In this document: piece after piece, positions 8,237 to 20,686 of the stretch
Layout: every line of letters begins with the position of its first letter
How positions within the stretch are numbered: the stretch's first letter is position 1
Origin: Arthonia radiata
Taxonomy: Eukaryota > Ascomycota > Arthoniomycetes > Arthoniales > Arthoniaceae
Direction of reading: 5' to 3'
Length of the DNA: 64,000 bases
Assembly: GCA_002989075.1 (NCBI GenBank)
Contig: PSQN01000004.1
Coordinates: forward strand, 1,240,001-1,304,000
Position numbers and translations under genes: made by a program
The notes under the pieces: generated by a model
What the model saw: the letters and a program-made list of their open reading frames with translations, nothing else
What the model was told of the DNA's origin: nothing
Database searches by the model: none

Positions 8237-9086
8237 GTTTTTGCTGCCGTCGCCTCATCATACGGATCATTAAGCGACGCGGGCCATCTGATCATAGACG
8301 CTCGCTTTTTTGGAGTCTGTCTGAACGCAGGTAAGAGCTGCCGTAACGCAAATATGAATACGACCGCGCGGCAATGAGTCGATGATATATGAAAGGGGCC
8401 TTGCGAGCTGTTCTATCTATACCCCGCCCGTCTCATTGTACATGGCCAACACACGATCTGTCCATTCATTTCACTTTTGTCCAACATGGTGTTCTCTCCA
8501 GATTTCTCTTATCCACTCGGTTTACAAAGCTTCAAATTTGTGTCAAAGAGATCAACTAGCAAGGTTGCACTGGAACGAGAAGCCCTTAGGGCTCTCCGGG
8601 AGGTTTCTTGTGCACGAAGGTCCTCCGCGACAAGACCGTGGTCTGGTAACGATCGAAGATATTAGGCCGTTCTGTGATGACCCCATTCTATTGACAACAG
8701 ACAAGATTCCTTTTAAGCCCTGCGATCCTGGCTGGAGCACGAAGGTGAAAGCCGACGAATGGCTGCAAGTTGCTTGCCTTCCATGATGTCCCTTGAAATC
8801 TCGACATTGGTGGCGCTAAATGGAACCGAGGATACGAACAAGACGTGAGCACATGACTGAGCTCATGTCGTCGCAAAGTTCAGGTTCAATGTTGTATTAG
8901 TCTATTCTTTAGCCTATTAACATAAATATTCGCTTGTTCATCACGCAGCAGTGTCCAGCACCGGCGCTTTTCAGATCAACAGATCGGGTTCTCATACGAC
9001 ATCGCTCATAACGGAGTGGTATCATCACTCCTTGAAAAAACGTACTACCACCTTCTCCAACCTCTCCATCTCCACTTCCTCTCTAC
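8237..9086. other. Intergenic stretch
   Basis: This lies between the tRNA gene and the 3' end of the C2H2 gene. An open frame at 8382-8786 starts with ATG and its second half has a normal composition, but it matches no family I know. I do not call a gene here. Confidence 0.4.
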
Positions 9087-11417
9087 TCACGGCAACCCAC
9101 CCATCCCATTCCCATCCGGCACCCGCCAATTCGTCTCCAAATCCCACGCCCCCCTCTCCCCCTCACTCGCGTTCCAAAACCCCTCCGCCCGCTTCAACGT
9201 CTGCACATCCAGATCCGTCACGTACGCCCCGTTGCCCGCGTCCGGCATCGGCAGCCGCACCTCGTAGTCCGCATGCAGCATCATGTCGTCTTTCGCCAGC
9301 CGTCTCGGCCCATCAAACACCGTCAGCACCCGCTTCTTCATCCGCATCTTGTCCGTGCTGGTGCCCCAGTCCGCGGGGTAGTTCTTGCGGCGCTTGCGCT
9401 TGTCGGAGGAGGAGAGCGGCGGGCCGCCTTTGGACCATGTGAGGCCTGGTGCGTCTTTGCGGCGGCCGCCGGTGGAAGAGGAGGGTTTGGCGATGGCGCC
9501 GCGGGTCGAGACGTGGGAGGTGCCTGTTTGGCCTGGGCGGCGGCGGGAGGCGGTGGCGGTGTGGGGTGTTTCGGAGTCGTCGTTGTCGTCGTCGGAGTCG
9601 TAGGTTTCCATGTTTGTGGCCGCGGTGGGCTCGTCGACAGGGATGGTGGAGAGGAGCTGCTCGTTGATGGCTTCGGCGGGGTCGGTCTTCTGGACGACAT
9701 TCAGGACGCAGTCTTCCAGATGCTCGTAGAAGTCTTGCGCGTTGGAGAAGACGGAGTGGCAGATTGAGCAGGAGCCGGTCGCGTCGCCGACGTTCTGGGA
9801 GGAGCGGGCTTGTGCTGCGGGTGAGGGCTTCTTGCGGCTGTTGGGTGGGTTTTGCTCGACGCCGTGGACGGTGGTGAGATGGCGCTTGAAGACGTCGGCG
9901 CGGTTGAAGCTCTTCTCTTGAGAGGAGCCGGAGCCGGGGCAGAAGCCGCAGACCATGGTGCCTTTGTAGTGGGTGAGTGTGTGTCGGTTCTTGTCGTATT
10001 TGCGTGAGAAGCCCTTCTTGTTGTACTCGCAGCTGGGAATGGGGCATTTTTCGGGACGCTCATTTTGGTGGGTGAGCATGTGTGCTTTGAGGTCTTTGAA
10101 GATCTTGTTGCACTCGGGATGTGGGCAGCGGTTTTTTTCCCGCTCGCTGTCTGTCACATCACCCGAGTCGCTGCGTGTTGGGTGTGGGAAAGAGCTTCTA
10201 GGGTAAGGTGTCCATTGGTGGCTCTGGAGGTACGGCGATTGACTCCGCGAGCTCTTGAGATGTGTTGAGCCCGCGCGGCTGAGGCCAGAGGTGTGTGAGA
10301 GGGCGGGAGAAGCTGGCGGAGGATGTTGTGGGAAGCCAGGATTGGGCGTATGTAATGAGGAAGGTGTAAGGACACCTTGTTGTAATAGTGAGGGATCTAG
10401 AGGATCGACTGTCAGCAAATACCCACGGAAAGCAAATTGATCTTCAAAATAAGTAGAGAAAGAAGAGAAAATATCAGGATAAGGAAAAGACCAACAAGAT
10501 GACTCAAGCGGAGCTACAAAGTTTCCGCTTGTCTGATGAAAAAACTGAGACTGTTGGGTTTGAGGAGAATTTTGATAACGCGCATTTTGTGCAGGCGCTT
10601 GAGAAGTGTAGTATTGGTTTTCTGGCAGCACAAATTCTTGCCCTTGTGGAAATGGTGCTTGTGGACTTTGAGACAGGCGAGAAGGCTGGGCAGGCGGGTA
10701 CTGATAGCTGCTTGTTCTTCTTTGCGCAGCGACAGGCGCTGATGTGCTGTGCCAAGAGGCTTTTTGAAAAGAAGGAGATGCATCAGCGGGCGAATTGCTC
10801 ATACTTGAAGTAGTACTCGCTTTCGCCCGCGGCTTTTTGAAGGGAGTAGGATCATTGGACTGTAAGGAAAAAGAAGGAAAGAGGCCCTGATTTTCGACTG
10901 AGGATGACTGAGGAAATGTCTGCCACTCACCCACGAAGCCAGACTGCTTCTCGCCAGCAAGAAGCGACTGGTAGTCGGCAAGGTCGGTGTCGTGGAATTG
11001 GTCAAGGCCCATAGATGATAGATTAGTCGAGCTCATGTAACTCGTGCTGTTGGAGAAGTCGGATAGCGAGTGGCCAAATGGGAAGTGCATCTCCGGTGAG
11101 TCTATGCTTGAATGCTCTCCGCTCGCCAATGCGTAGTTTGGTTGCTCCGAGGTGGTCGAAGCTGTTGATGCGCCTTGACCAAATGGATTGGGGTTTTGGA
11201 AGAGATGCGCTTGTGAATAAGTTGATGGCTTCGATGTCGGCGTCTGCTCTTCAGCGCTGCTGGTGAAATAGTTTTGCAAAAAGCCAGGATCAATCCCGGA
11301 CATCGTGTCCTTGTCGCTATCGAACTGATCGAGAGTGTCGAAACTAGTGTATGAAGCAGGATACGCGTGGGAGTGAGCAAGGTCAAATGCGCCCACTGGA
11401 TTTGCGGTCGTTGCCAT
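9087..11417 (-). CDS. C2H2 zinc-finger transcription factor
   Basis: A long frame of 776 codons from the ATG at 11417 encodes a probable nuclear DNA-binding regulator. The N-terminal half is Ser/Gln/Pro-rich and low in complexity. A basic, Ser-rich stretch precedes tandem zinc fingers at about residues 430-520: CPHPECNKIFKDLKAHMLTH, then CPIPSCEYNKKGFSRKYDKN and following RHTLTH, then CGFCPGSGSS with FKRHLTTVH. A further finger-like CSICHSVF lies near residue 550, and the tail is basic with acidic patches. This is a fungal C2H2 group I recognise by style but cannot name. An 87-base segment at 10409-10495 has intron-like ends (GTTGGT, CTGACAG) and encodes an aromatic-rich peptide unlike its surroundings. 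It may be an in-frame intron, which would shorten the protein by 29 residues. Confidence 0.88.
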   Translation of the reverse strand: MATTANPVGAFDLAHSHAYPASYTSFDTLDQFDSDKDTMSGIDPGFLQNYFTSSAEEQTPTSKPSTYSQAHLFQNPNPFGQGASTASTTSEQPNYALASGEHSSIDSPEMHFPFGHSLSDFSNSTSYMSSTNLSSMGLDQFHDTDLADYQSLLAGEKQSGFVGEWQTFPQSSSVENQGLFPSFSLQSNDPTPFKKPRAKASTTSSMSNSPADASPSFQKASWHSTSAPVAAQRRTSSYQYPPAQPSRLSQSPQAPFPQGQEFVLPENQYYTSQAPAQNARYQNSPQTQQSQFFHQTSGNFVAPLESSCWSFPYPDIFSSFSTYFEDQFAFRGYLLTVDPLDPSLLQQGVLTPSSLHTPNPGFPQHPPPASPALSHTSGLSRAGSTHLKSSRSQSPYLQSHQWTPYPRSSFPHPTRSDSGDVTDSEREKNRCPHPECNKIFKDLKAHMLTHQNERPEKCPIPSCEYNKKGFSRKYDKNRHTLTHYKGTMVCGFCPGSGSSQEKSFNRADVFKRHLTTVHGVEQNPPNSRKKPSPAAQARSSQNVGDATGSCSICHSVFSNAQDFYEHLEDCVLNVVQKTDPAEAINEQLLSTIPVDEPTAATNMETYDSDDDNDDSETPHTATASRRRPGQTGTSHVSTRGAIAKPSSSTGGRRKDAPGLTWSKGGPPLSSSDKRKRRKNYPADWGTSTDKMRMKKRVLTVFDGPRRLAKDDMMLHADYEVRLPMPDAGNGAYVTDLDVQTLKRAEGFWNASEGERGAWDLETNWRVPDGNGMGGLP

Positions 11418-13924
11418 GAAGAGGCTCCGATGTCCAGCACCAGCGTGCACCCTATCGCATGATCAGAACTGCTGTCTTCCCATCGCAAACTCTGACGGAG
11501 CAGGGTTTCGTACCTCGCCAAACGCTGAGGCCTGATTATACTACGCTCGTCCTTCTCATGGACACCACCAGTACTGGGAAGATCTTTGGTTTGAAAAAAA
11601 GGCAGCCTTATCGGAAGAGCAGTTGGGCTGCAGAGTATATGACAATGACGCTGTAGCTGGCTTCCGGGGTGTGGAGAGCTCTCTCAGGCGTTTGCTATTC
11701 AACGGCGTGCCAACACAGGATGCAAGATGTGGACGCAACGGTCAAGGCTAAGGTCCGTTATCGGTAGTCCGAAAGAGGTTCGTATTCAAGATCGTGGTAT
11801 CGTGGTCGTGCGTATAGTTCGTGTGCCGAAGCTAAAGATTGGAAGTCTACTGAATAGGTGTGGCAAATGCTGTAATGCTTGGGAGAAGCAGCTGAAGGTA
11901 CGACAGGTGGGGTGGCGTTCGTTATAAGGACATGAAATACAGGGCGTGGCCATGCTGGTAGTGCTGGCCCCCTTCTGGACGACAAGCAACATGATGCGCC
12001 GGCGAAGCCGTCTGCAAAAGGAAAGACGGCGTATCCCGCCTTTTGATGATGCATATTCGAAATACCATCGGTGTACGAGAGTTACATCTTTTCGAATGAC
12101 TAAGGTCACCAAATCCGAGGGGGGCAGTGAATTGTGCAGCCGGTGATTGGCGGTGAGATGCAGGGGAGAGTCGATGGCCTGGGTCCACCATGCCAGAAAG
12201 GGCAAAGGTCGACTCTTTATTGTGGCTCAATCGCATTCTATTTATGTTTCTTCCTCCAGACTGTGGCTGTTGTCTGTAAGGCTCTCTTTTTACCGCTGTT
12301 GCTTGCTCAGGAAGAACTGTTTCTTTTTCCCTCATGCTGCGCAGATCTTAGCCACAGTGACTGTTTGATTGTTTCGCGACATTAGCCTCGAACGCTTACT
12401 TCCTTCTCGAATTCAGACCCTTGCAGATGATTTCACAAGGCGGTCAAATCATAAAGCCTGCACGCCCTTCTCATCAACTGCTGTTCCGCATTTTTGCTGC
12501 CTACACAATCTCAATGGCTGGTCATCATCGCTCGCCTACCCAGATGCGGCCTGATCGCCTACACTACTTCACGGAGGGGCCGTACAGAAACGTTCGGATG
12601 ATATCCCCCATAACGTGCCTTCCACATGTTCTTACCGTTGCGAAATGCTCGTCCTACGCCAATGATTGGCCCCCAGGGCGCAAGAGCGACGCGGCCCTCA
12701 TCACCAGTTGCGAACACTTGCTTCCTGCTCTTAGGCCCTCACCTCGCGATTGCTTTATGCGAAATGCGACTGGCTTCTCCGCATGCAGCTCGTAATTACT
12801 TCACTAATGACAAAGACCAGTAGTGCTGCGAATACTTCGCGTTGGGAAGGTCTTCGTAACTCTTGGCTCGTGCTTACCCACATCTTGCGCAATCATAACG
12901 GAGACGCCAAACGTTGATCTGCCAACGCTGTGTTCTCCTGGCGAAACTCTGTTACCTTCTTAGAATTGAAGACTCCAGATCGGAGGTTCATCTCTTTACA
13001 AATTGAGATTACCCACGATTTAACTTTCGCAACTTAAAAAGCTGCACCATCCCCCCTACACATCTGAAAATAAGGGTTGGCATATGACCAGAAATAAACA
13101 TAATTCGCAACAGAAAATGGTCGTTCGAAGTTGACAATTATGCAAATCACAATTACATCGAGCATCTCGCACCAACACGCAAAGAACACTCACAGAATCT
13201 TCGATCGCACGCGACGCCAGCCTCGTGCGAATCGTGCAGATCAGCACTAGCAAGGGCGCCACGCTCCCGGGCGGACGCTCACGTCCCGATTGGCGGGGTC
13301 ACGACAGACTCTCGCGCGTCTGCGGCGCCTGCGGTCACCCCGAGTTTTGACGAGGTCATCATGCTGTCATCTGTGCGTGTGCGTGCATGCGTCCAGGCTT
13401 CTTCGTTTCGCCAGGTTGCTGGCATTTCTGCAGCCTTGCGAGCGGTAGGGGAGCATGCATGTAGCTGCCCTGGAAGGCGCGTGCACGTGACGGCGCTAGT
13501 GGGAAAGAGCGGTGAAATCCCCACGCTGGCAGTGTGGGCAATGGCTCTTCACCGTGAAAGTCTGAGGTCGTATTGCGATGCGAAATCAATGTCCATGGCC
13601 GGGTGCGAGGGTTTGTGGGAGGCAGTAAGCGCGGGGTCAACGTCCGTAATATACGAAAAGAGCTACTGGTCATCTCTTCTCGTGCATGTGAGGACAGCTT
13701 GTCGCTGTGACAGGACTGACGTCCTAGATCTCGAGTATACACGTAAGAATGGTCAGGTCTTCGAGACAGCCGTATAGACGGCAAAAAGCCGGCGTAGCAG
13801 TACTTTATAAAGATAGAGATATTACTAGTCTCACCAGAAGGCTCTGCCAATGGTAATGGATGGGCCGGGCAATCTCATCTGACACGGATGATAGACAGGA
13901 TCTTCTTGCTCCATACTTCCACGT
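11418..13924. other. Gene-poor 2.5 kb region
   Basis: The left part is the 5' region of the C2H2 gene, and long upstream regions are common for regulators. Several short overlapping open frames exist on both strands (for example 13361-13777 plus and 13359-13850 minus). None has a recognisable motif, a convincing start or intron-extended coding. I see no RNA gene or repeat. Confidence 0.4.
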
Positions 13925-16529
13925 TCAAGCACACAAAACTCCCTTCTCTGGTAACTCTGCAGAGCCCGCGGTGAATGTGCAGTGGTCTATCTCCTCCCCG
14001 CCGTAAGCCATACTCTGACTCGTAACCCTCCTCGCCTTCAACCCATCGCTCTCTCGCGCGACGACACCCCACTTCAGGTAGCCCGCAGCTACTTTCGGAT
14101 CATGAGATTCAGCGTAATGCGGATGGCACGCCGCGCTGATCACAGCAGTGCTTCCTGCGGCTAGCGGTAGACCCGGTCTATACTTTCTGAAACCCAGCAG
14201 GATAACATATAAGCCCATCAGCGAGCCAACAATGATGGTCAACATCACAGCCAGAGGTGACCAGCACATGCCGAATGCGACGCCAGTGACGGTGTCATAG
14301 CCGTAGTAGGGCGTCGCTGGGCAGTAGCTCCAGTCGTCGCAGTATGTCTTGAGCACCACCAGGAAGAGACTCTGGGAAACAAGCCAATGAACAATCGTGC
14401 TGCCAGCCATCAAGGGTAGGGCATATCGGTAAGGAAGGCTTAGGAAGTATGTCGTCCGTTGTGCACCTCGTGACTTGTCGCTTACACGGAGACCTTTGCG
14501 ATGATGCGCAAATTCAGACCACTCTCGACCGGCTTGCATGCAGGTGAGGAGGTTGTTGACTGCGAAGTAGAATATTGATACCACGACTTGTGGCGTGTTT
14601 GCGACCAGAACGTTTGAGATGAGGCCGTTCACACCATGGGAAGGGGTGACCGAGGAGATGAGGGTCTCGAAGTGGATCGCGCCCATGCCGAGCTTCATAA
14701 GGGAAGCGCTGTCCGTTTTGCCCACCACTTTAGGTATCCCGAAGCCTAACAGGAAGAAGCAAAGAAAGAGACAGGTGCCGAAGCTGTCAGTTGGTCAGCT
14801 CAGCGGACTTGTGTGTCATGTAATTATGGTAACTCACACTGCAAAAAAGCCGAGCCAACGACTCGTAGAAGCAGACCTGTACCAGCGCTCACGATAGTAC
14901 GAGAATTGTCGAGCGGGTGTTTGTTCAAACCCTCCATTGGGAGAAGGCTTGAAGTCGTTCTCCACGGCCAGGCACCGTCTAAACGTGGTTGGATCTGGCA
15001 CCGAAAGGAATGACGATATTGCATCACCCACTGTTGCCATCGGTGCCTTGATCGGACCTAGAGCCACAGCCAAGATTACCGCGATTTTGATAATATTGAC
15101 GGATGTGACGGCCACGGTCGCTGGTCGACTGAATCGGAGTTCGCACTGGGCTTCCTCAACCATGCTCAAACAGTGGTCGACCTGTACTCCCTCCGCTTCC
15201 CAGAAGTTGATGTTTTCGAAAACATCATCCAAGCGGTACTTGCAGGGTAAGGGACACTCTTCGCCTGCTGGTGCGGGTGGGCATACCCACGGAAACGGGT
15301 CGATATTGCACCCTCGATCGAAAAGAGCAGCATTGCTCAAGGTCCGGGAGTTGTAGACCAGTCCAGGGCTGCCATGCCGGGCGTCAAGCGTCGCGGTGCT
15401 GTTGCGAGTTGCGACTGGACGAACGTGTCAGTATTCATATGATGAGGAGTATGCCCCTTATCTTCGAGTTGCTACTCACCCAGCAGCACATGCGTCCTAT
15501 TCTGGAGGTAATCTTGACCTGAATAAGGCGTTAGCGAATTCTTCTGGATGCACAAATCGTAGCGGGCAGTATCTTACTATACTGCTTAACACAATCAAAA
15601 TTGCTCAGCCGCTGCAGGCGTCCAGATTGAGCCCTAGCCTGCAACTCTGAGAGTGCGCGCAGCTGTTGAGCAGCGTTGGGACTCGTCGCCATGAGGCTAG
15701 TAGCATAGGGCTCGAACCCATTGCCAAGTCTGTTTTGCCATGCGGGATCCAGGAAGTAGTCTGCGACAGGGAAGACGGTATAATTGTTGGCGGCTACGAC
15801 GTAATAGAACGCCGAATTGAAGCTTTTACTATTGTGAGCAGCTGGCGTCTAAACCGCAGAAGAAGTATATCTGGAAACTCACAATAAGTGTAGCGGCAGA
15901 GATGAGACTGCAAGCAAGGCCCAGAAGAAGACCCTGCGTTTGCCAACCCAGCGCAGGTTTGACATGCTGAGAACGCCCACCCGCAACGCTTGTCCTCGAG
16001 CGTGGGCTTTGTCGACCGCCTTGCGTGTCGGCGCAGTCAAGAACTGCATGGTGTAGTTGCTGGCGGCTAGCATGATCGTCGACAGCAAATTAGTCTGATA
16101 GTAGCCGTCAGTCTGGCTGTATCATACGCATGCGTTCGTGCGAGTAAGAATACCCACGAAGAAGTGTATCACAGTGTTACTCCGTCTCACGTCACTACAT
16201 TTACCCTCGGTGACCAAGCCAGACTGCACATTTGACCATCCTCGATGTGTGGCTATCCAGATGGTGAAGCCAATATTGACGATTAAGACCAGAAAAACCA
16301 GGAAAGCCGAGTAGTAAAGGCCCGCTCTCCAGCCCTTGAGAAGGCCGCCATGATATGTGTCCAGGTCCAGGTCTGGATCAATTTGATGTTGACCTTGATG
16401 TCTAGATGAGCTTGCTTGTGATGATGAGCCTTGCGTTTGTTTTTCGGTCACAGAAACTTCTTTGACGTCCATCTCAAACTCTTGACCACCTAAGAGAGGA
16501 GCACTGTCCTTGAAACGGCTTCTTTCCAT
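13925..16529 (-). CDS. DUF6536 multi-pass membrane protein, six exons
   Basis: Exons on the minus strand are 16158-16529, 15883-16094, 15578-15828, 15480-15518, 14838-15414 and 13925-14783. They join without a frame conflict to 769 residues. The first exon has an acidic, Ser/Gln-rich cytosolic tail and the family start WRAGLYYSAFLVFLVLIVNI. The next exon has the conserved LSTIMLAASNYTMQFLTAPTR and then KAVDKAHARGQALRVGVLSM, which are typical of DUF6536. Several hydrophobic segments follow (for example SVNIIKIAVILAVALGPIKA, CLFLCFFLLGFGI, VVVSIFYFAVNNLL), then a Cys-containing loop and a soluble tail. The family is fungal and its function is unknown; it probably acts at a membrane. All introns have GT-AG ends and short fungal lengths, and exon 4 is only 39 bases. 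The start at 16529 is the first ATG in frame. Confidence 0.85.
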
Positions 16530-17430
16530 CTTCAAGGGGGTAGGTCAGATAAAGGAAAGGTTAAGTGTTCACGCCAAGTAACTTTGAAATCGAGAGCTTG
16601 TTTCAGTCATGAGCCGCTGCGGCTTTGATGAGGGTCAAGGTCTGCGCTGCGCGTAAGCAGCAGAGCCGCCTCGCTAGTTATGCGGGCTGTAGCATAACAG
16701 TCATCATTGGGAGCATACTCCGTACACCAGGTGATGCCAGGTCGGAATCTCTCCATTTACCAGTCTAGACTCAGCCCGGAAGCGTATGAATGTATTTTGG
16801 CGGCTTACTTCGGGCCCGACGAGGCATGTAGAACAAAGCTCGCGCTCAACAACATACGCTGTCCAAGTCATCTAGCGAGGGGCTAATCTCTCAGTCCATG
16901 CTCACGGCGCCGAAATCCAATTCCCGTGGCAACTAGCCTCTTTACTTGCAGCCCATACTGCGGTGGTTCATCCATTTAGGCAGTTCAGTGGCCAGCCACG
17001 TTGACGATCAGGAGTACAAGGAGCAAAGAGGCGGGAGGAAAGGACTTAGGCATAGTTGCCAAGCGCTCTAAGTCTGAGAATAGCAGCGCGCTAGACCTTT
17101 ACCGGCAGTTGAACTGAATGGTCCAAGCTTGCCCAATCCTTAAAGATGTTGCATGCCCTGTAGGCTGTCGCACCGTCTGACCTACTTGCTTCATGGCGAT
17201 CAAGTCACAGATTCACGACTTCTGCCTCATACACCAATTGAGTCAAGATACCGGGCGACAAAGATCAAAGCCATCTGCTTGAAGAAGCATTATGCAAACG
17301 CTGAAGAAATAGTGCAGCAAAGGGTCATAAAGATCGCAGGCCTCTTGCTAGATATACAAATTGCTGATACTGTACGGCTTTCAATGATAAACAACGGACG
17401 AAAATGTGTCCTGCATGCACAGTAGACCCC
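16530..17430. other. Intergenic stretch
   Basis: 900 bases upstream of the DUF6536 gene and downstream of the SDR gene. The open frame 17153-17425 has no recognisable features. I see nothing else. Confidence 0.45.
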
Positions 17431-18500
17431 TCAGCGACAGACGTATCCGCCGTCTACCGGAATGCCGGTGCCAGTCATCCACCTTGCGTCTTCACTAGCC
17501 AGGAACACGGCGACTGGAGCAACATCCTCTGGTTTGCCCACACCCTTGAAGGGATGTAGGGTTTGTATCATTTCCTTGATGTGTTCTTCTTTAGAATCCC
17601 AAGCTCGCTGCGAAAGCGGCGTTTGAACGTCTGTGACGCCATTAGCATGACACATCTCTTCGCAGGAAAAATGCCGCAGAGTACTCACAGCCAGGACAAA
17701 TCGCATTAACATGCACTTTATACGGCGCACAATCTAACGCGGCAACCCTTGTAAGGGCCATACAGGCAAACTTGGAAGCCGCATACGCCGCTGCATTGGT
17801 ATCAGCACACAGCTGTTCCTCACCTCTCACCCTTGAGCAACACAGGAGAACAAGACTCACCGATATTCGGAAACGCCACCAACCCATAAATACTCGCCAA
17901 ATTCACAATCCATCCCCGATCACCACTTGGCCCCGGCTCCTGCGCAACCATAACGCGACTCGCCGCCCGCGTTCCGAAGAACACGCCCTTCCCATTCACG
18001 TTCATGGCCAGGTCAAACGCGCTCTCCTTGTGCTCCCAGATCGGGCATTCGGAGCCTTGCTCCGGGGACACGGAGACGCCAGCATTGTTGACGAGGATGT
18101 CGAGACGGCCGTGGGTTCTGACCGTGGAGTCCACGAGGCTGTCGAAGGCGTCGCCGTTGGTCACGTCGAGGGTTGCGAAGGTGCTGCTGCCGCCGGCTTT
18201 GGGGATGAGCTCGTGTGTGGGGATGGATTCGGCGGTGTCCGTGGAGGTTGGGCGCAGGTCTGCGACGGTGACGGTGGCGCCTTCGCACGCGTAGGCGAGG
18301 GAGATTGCGCGGCCGATCTGTGAGCCTGGGTGTGAGTTGCGGTAGGACTGATGTTGGGCAGTATGGTGCTGTAGTCTAGAACAGGTACTCACGCTGCTTG
18401 AGCCACCGGTGACTATAGCGATTTTGCCATGCAGACGGCCTGAGCCTGCGGGCTTGATGCTGCTTTTGAGGGCGGAGACTTGTTCTTCTGTTGAGGCCAT
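17431..18500 (-). CDS. Short-chain dehydrogenase/reductase, four exons
   Basis: Exons 18393-18500, 17861-18317, 17689-17790 and 17431-17630 join to 288 residues, a typical classical SDR length. The cofactor-binding motif is formed across the first intron (TGGSSS joined to IGRAISLAYA). DVTNGD and NNAG follow, with the catalytic Ser in NLASIYG and the YxxxK pair in YAASK. The substrate-side region CPGYVQTPLSQRAW is also created by splicing. The C-terminus carries FLASEDARWMTGTGIPVDGG, as in 3-oxoacyl reductase and alcohol-type SDRs. It is cytosolic, with no targeting signal. The coenzyme is probably NAD(P)(H), and the substrate cannot be told from sequence. Introns are GTGAGT-type throughout. 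Confidence 0.9.
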
Positions 18501-19049
18501 GATAAAAGATGTTATGTAAGCTACAGTTCTTTCATTATAAGAGCGTGGGTTGAGCTAGCTATATGGTCCCAAGCCTGTCACGAGCACGGTTTACCCACTG
18601 AGCAATAGCTTCCCAATGAGGCGGGGCATCTCAGTCCGTACAGTAGATCAAGAGCTATGCTTGGTCCTACGACCTTTGGGCCTCTAAAGAGCATCCGCTC
18701 GAGCAGGCCACGATGTTAGATATCGAAGCGGCATAAAGGTGACAAAGCGATCGGAAATTGACCGGCCCACATGTCTGCTTTGGCGTCAAAGAAATGCTTT
18801 GTGAATTGATCTACTTTCATATCAGTCTGCAGATAGCGACCCTTGCGAAAACCTACAAGGCGTTGTGGAATGAGAGGGCTTCGTTAGATGATCATTCATA
18901 TTGAAGGAGCTAAGCACCGCGATACAGTCCTTTTCATAGCCTACCCTTTCATAAGCTCGGAAACACCGCAACACCGCAACACCTTGCCATGTGCCAGATA
19001 TCCAGCCTGTGAAAGCAACAAGAAACACACCGCGTCGAGAATAGCAATC
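18501..19049. other. Intergenic stretch
   Basis: This is the promoter side of the SDR gene and the 3' side of NOP56. I see no further feature. Confidence 0.45.
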
Positions 19050-20686
19050 TCATTCTTTGCCATGCTTATGCTTCTTCTTTTTCTTCTTCTCTGACTCCTC
19101 AGCGCTGTCAACCGTCTTCCTCTTCTTATCCTTCCTGCCCAACACCTCAGCAGTATCCGCGCTCTTACCTTCCTTCTTCGCCTTGACCTCTTCTTTGGCC
19201 TTTCTCTTCTCTTTCTTTCTCTTACGCTTCTCCTCCTTGCTCTCGATCTCATCCGCAGCGACATCATCCATCTCAAGGTCATCCTGCGCTCCCGCGATCG
19301 CCTGCGCGTTCGCCATCTCCTTCAATACGCCGTCCATAGCCGCCTTCATCGCATCCTCATTCTTCATCGGCGGCGCGCCTGACGCATAAAACTCCAGTCT
19401 TTCCTCTACTTGCTTCTTTAGCGCGTCGCCAAACCGCGTTGAGGGGTTCTCGGAGAAGTTATCAATGCGCGATGCGATGCTGCATTTGTTCGCCAGGAAG
19501 CGGGATATGCGACCTTTGTTCTTGATGCCTGCGCGGCCGATGAAAGAAGAGTGGTAAATCAGGCCGTACTTAGGAGTGTTGCTCTTTGTTTTCAATGCTC
19601 TGAAGAGCGCCTTCTCGGCACCGAGAATCTGAACGGTGGAAGCGGGGTATTTGGCTAAATTGGTTAGAGAACCAGCGTGCGAGATGAGACGAGCAGCGAC
19701 CGTGTCGCCAATGAGGGCTGAGAGATTTGGCGCCACGGACGACATCTTCGAGACCAGGTAGGTTGCCAAGCGCTTGCGGTACTCGGTCAGATTCACCACG
19801 CGCTTTGCGAAGTGCTCGATATTTTCCATATCTAGGTCGGCAACGTCTTGACCCATAGAAACCCGAGCAACGTCGATGATCTGTCGCGCGATGATGACAT
19901 CGTCGCCCACAACCTCAGCGAGATCGTGCTCGGATTCGAGGTTCAGACTCTTTTTGTCCTTGATTACGAGGACAAGGCGGGCGTAAGTGTAATTGTCAGA
20001 AACGAGCTTGAGGAGCTCGGGGAAGTGCCAGCTGTACCATTCGCGAACCCGCATTGAGAACTGATTAACGGCTTTGTCGAGGTGGTCGAGGGTTGCAATG
20101 GCTTGGATGATATGGTTGTCATTGCGGTTGACGTTGAACTTCACCTTGGCGCGGGAGTAGGAGTGGCCGAGACCAAGCTGTGCGCGCTCAACATCGCCGG
20201 CTTGAAGTTTTCCCAGCAGTTTCTCCTGGTGCAGCCGAACGCCGCGGATGAGGTCTGCGACGATTTTGTCGGTGTCTGCTGTCTGGACTTCTAGGGTGGG
20301 AAAAGCCTCTTTGATGCTGCCAGCAAGGTTCTTCTCGGCGACGCCGAGCTTGACAGTGTGTTTTTTTGAAGGCTTGGGCAGTGCTGTATCGATTGTATCG
20401 CGAAGATACTCGGGAACAAGGCCTTCTGAGATTTCATTGATATTTTCGAGGGCATGCTGTGCGCCTTTGAAAGGCATAAAGCTGACGACTTTGACCATTT
20501 GACCAAACAGAGCGAGATTGGTCATATTCTTTTGGACTTCTGCGAGGGCAGTGCCCACCGTGTCCGGCTGTCGGACGACCTGGAAGATCTGGACGCAGGC
20601 GTGTTAGTGGCTTCATTGGTAGATTTGGAGGCGGATCGTACGGCATAGCCCACGCTGGACTCGTTCAGGATGTAATCGTATGACAT
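19050..20686 (-). CDS. NOP56: Nucleolar protein Nop56, box C/D snoRNP core component
   Basis: Nop56 is a core protein of box C/D snoRNPs, which guide 2'-O-methylation and processing of pre-rRNA in the nucleolus. Exon 1 (20642-20686) encodes [15 protein letters not shown] and exon 2 (19050-20588) the rest, 527 residues in all. The Nop domain is clear, with [54 protein letters not shown] and [17 protein letters not shown]. The C-terminus is the expected long Lys/Glu-rich tail ending [12 protein letters not shown]. The 53-base intron is small (GTACGA donor, CGTCCAG end). The gene is divergent from the DNAJC3-like gene, with only 244 bases between the two starts. Confidence 0.96.

Noticed and set aside
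8382-8786. 134-codon open frame
   Set aside because: It has an ATG, but its first half is low-quality sequence and no family or intron support is seen.
9273-10063. Long overlapping open frames opposite and beside the C2H2 gene
   Set aside because: They are shadows of a GC-rich, low-complexity coding region. The peptides are Arg/Pro/Gly- or Ser/Thr-rich and show no domain, while the minus-strand frame has clear zinc fingers.
13359-13850. Overlapping frames on both strands of about 140-160 codons
   Set aside because: Neither has a convincing peptide or start, and they mirror each other as expected from chance in GC-rich DNA.
15690-15730. Box-B-like GGGTTCGAGCCC on the minus strand
   Set aside because: It lies inside an exon of the DUF6536 gene and has no tRNA arms around it.
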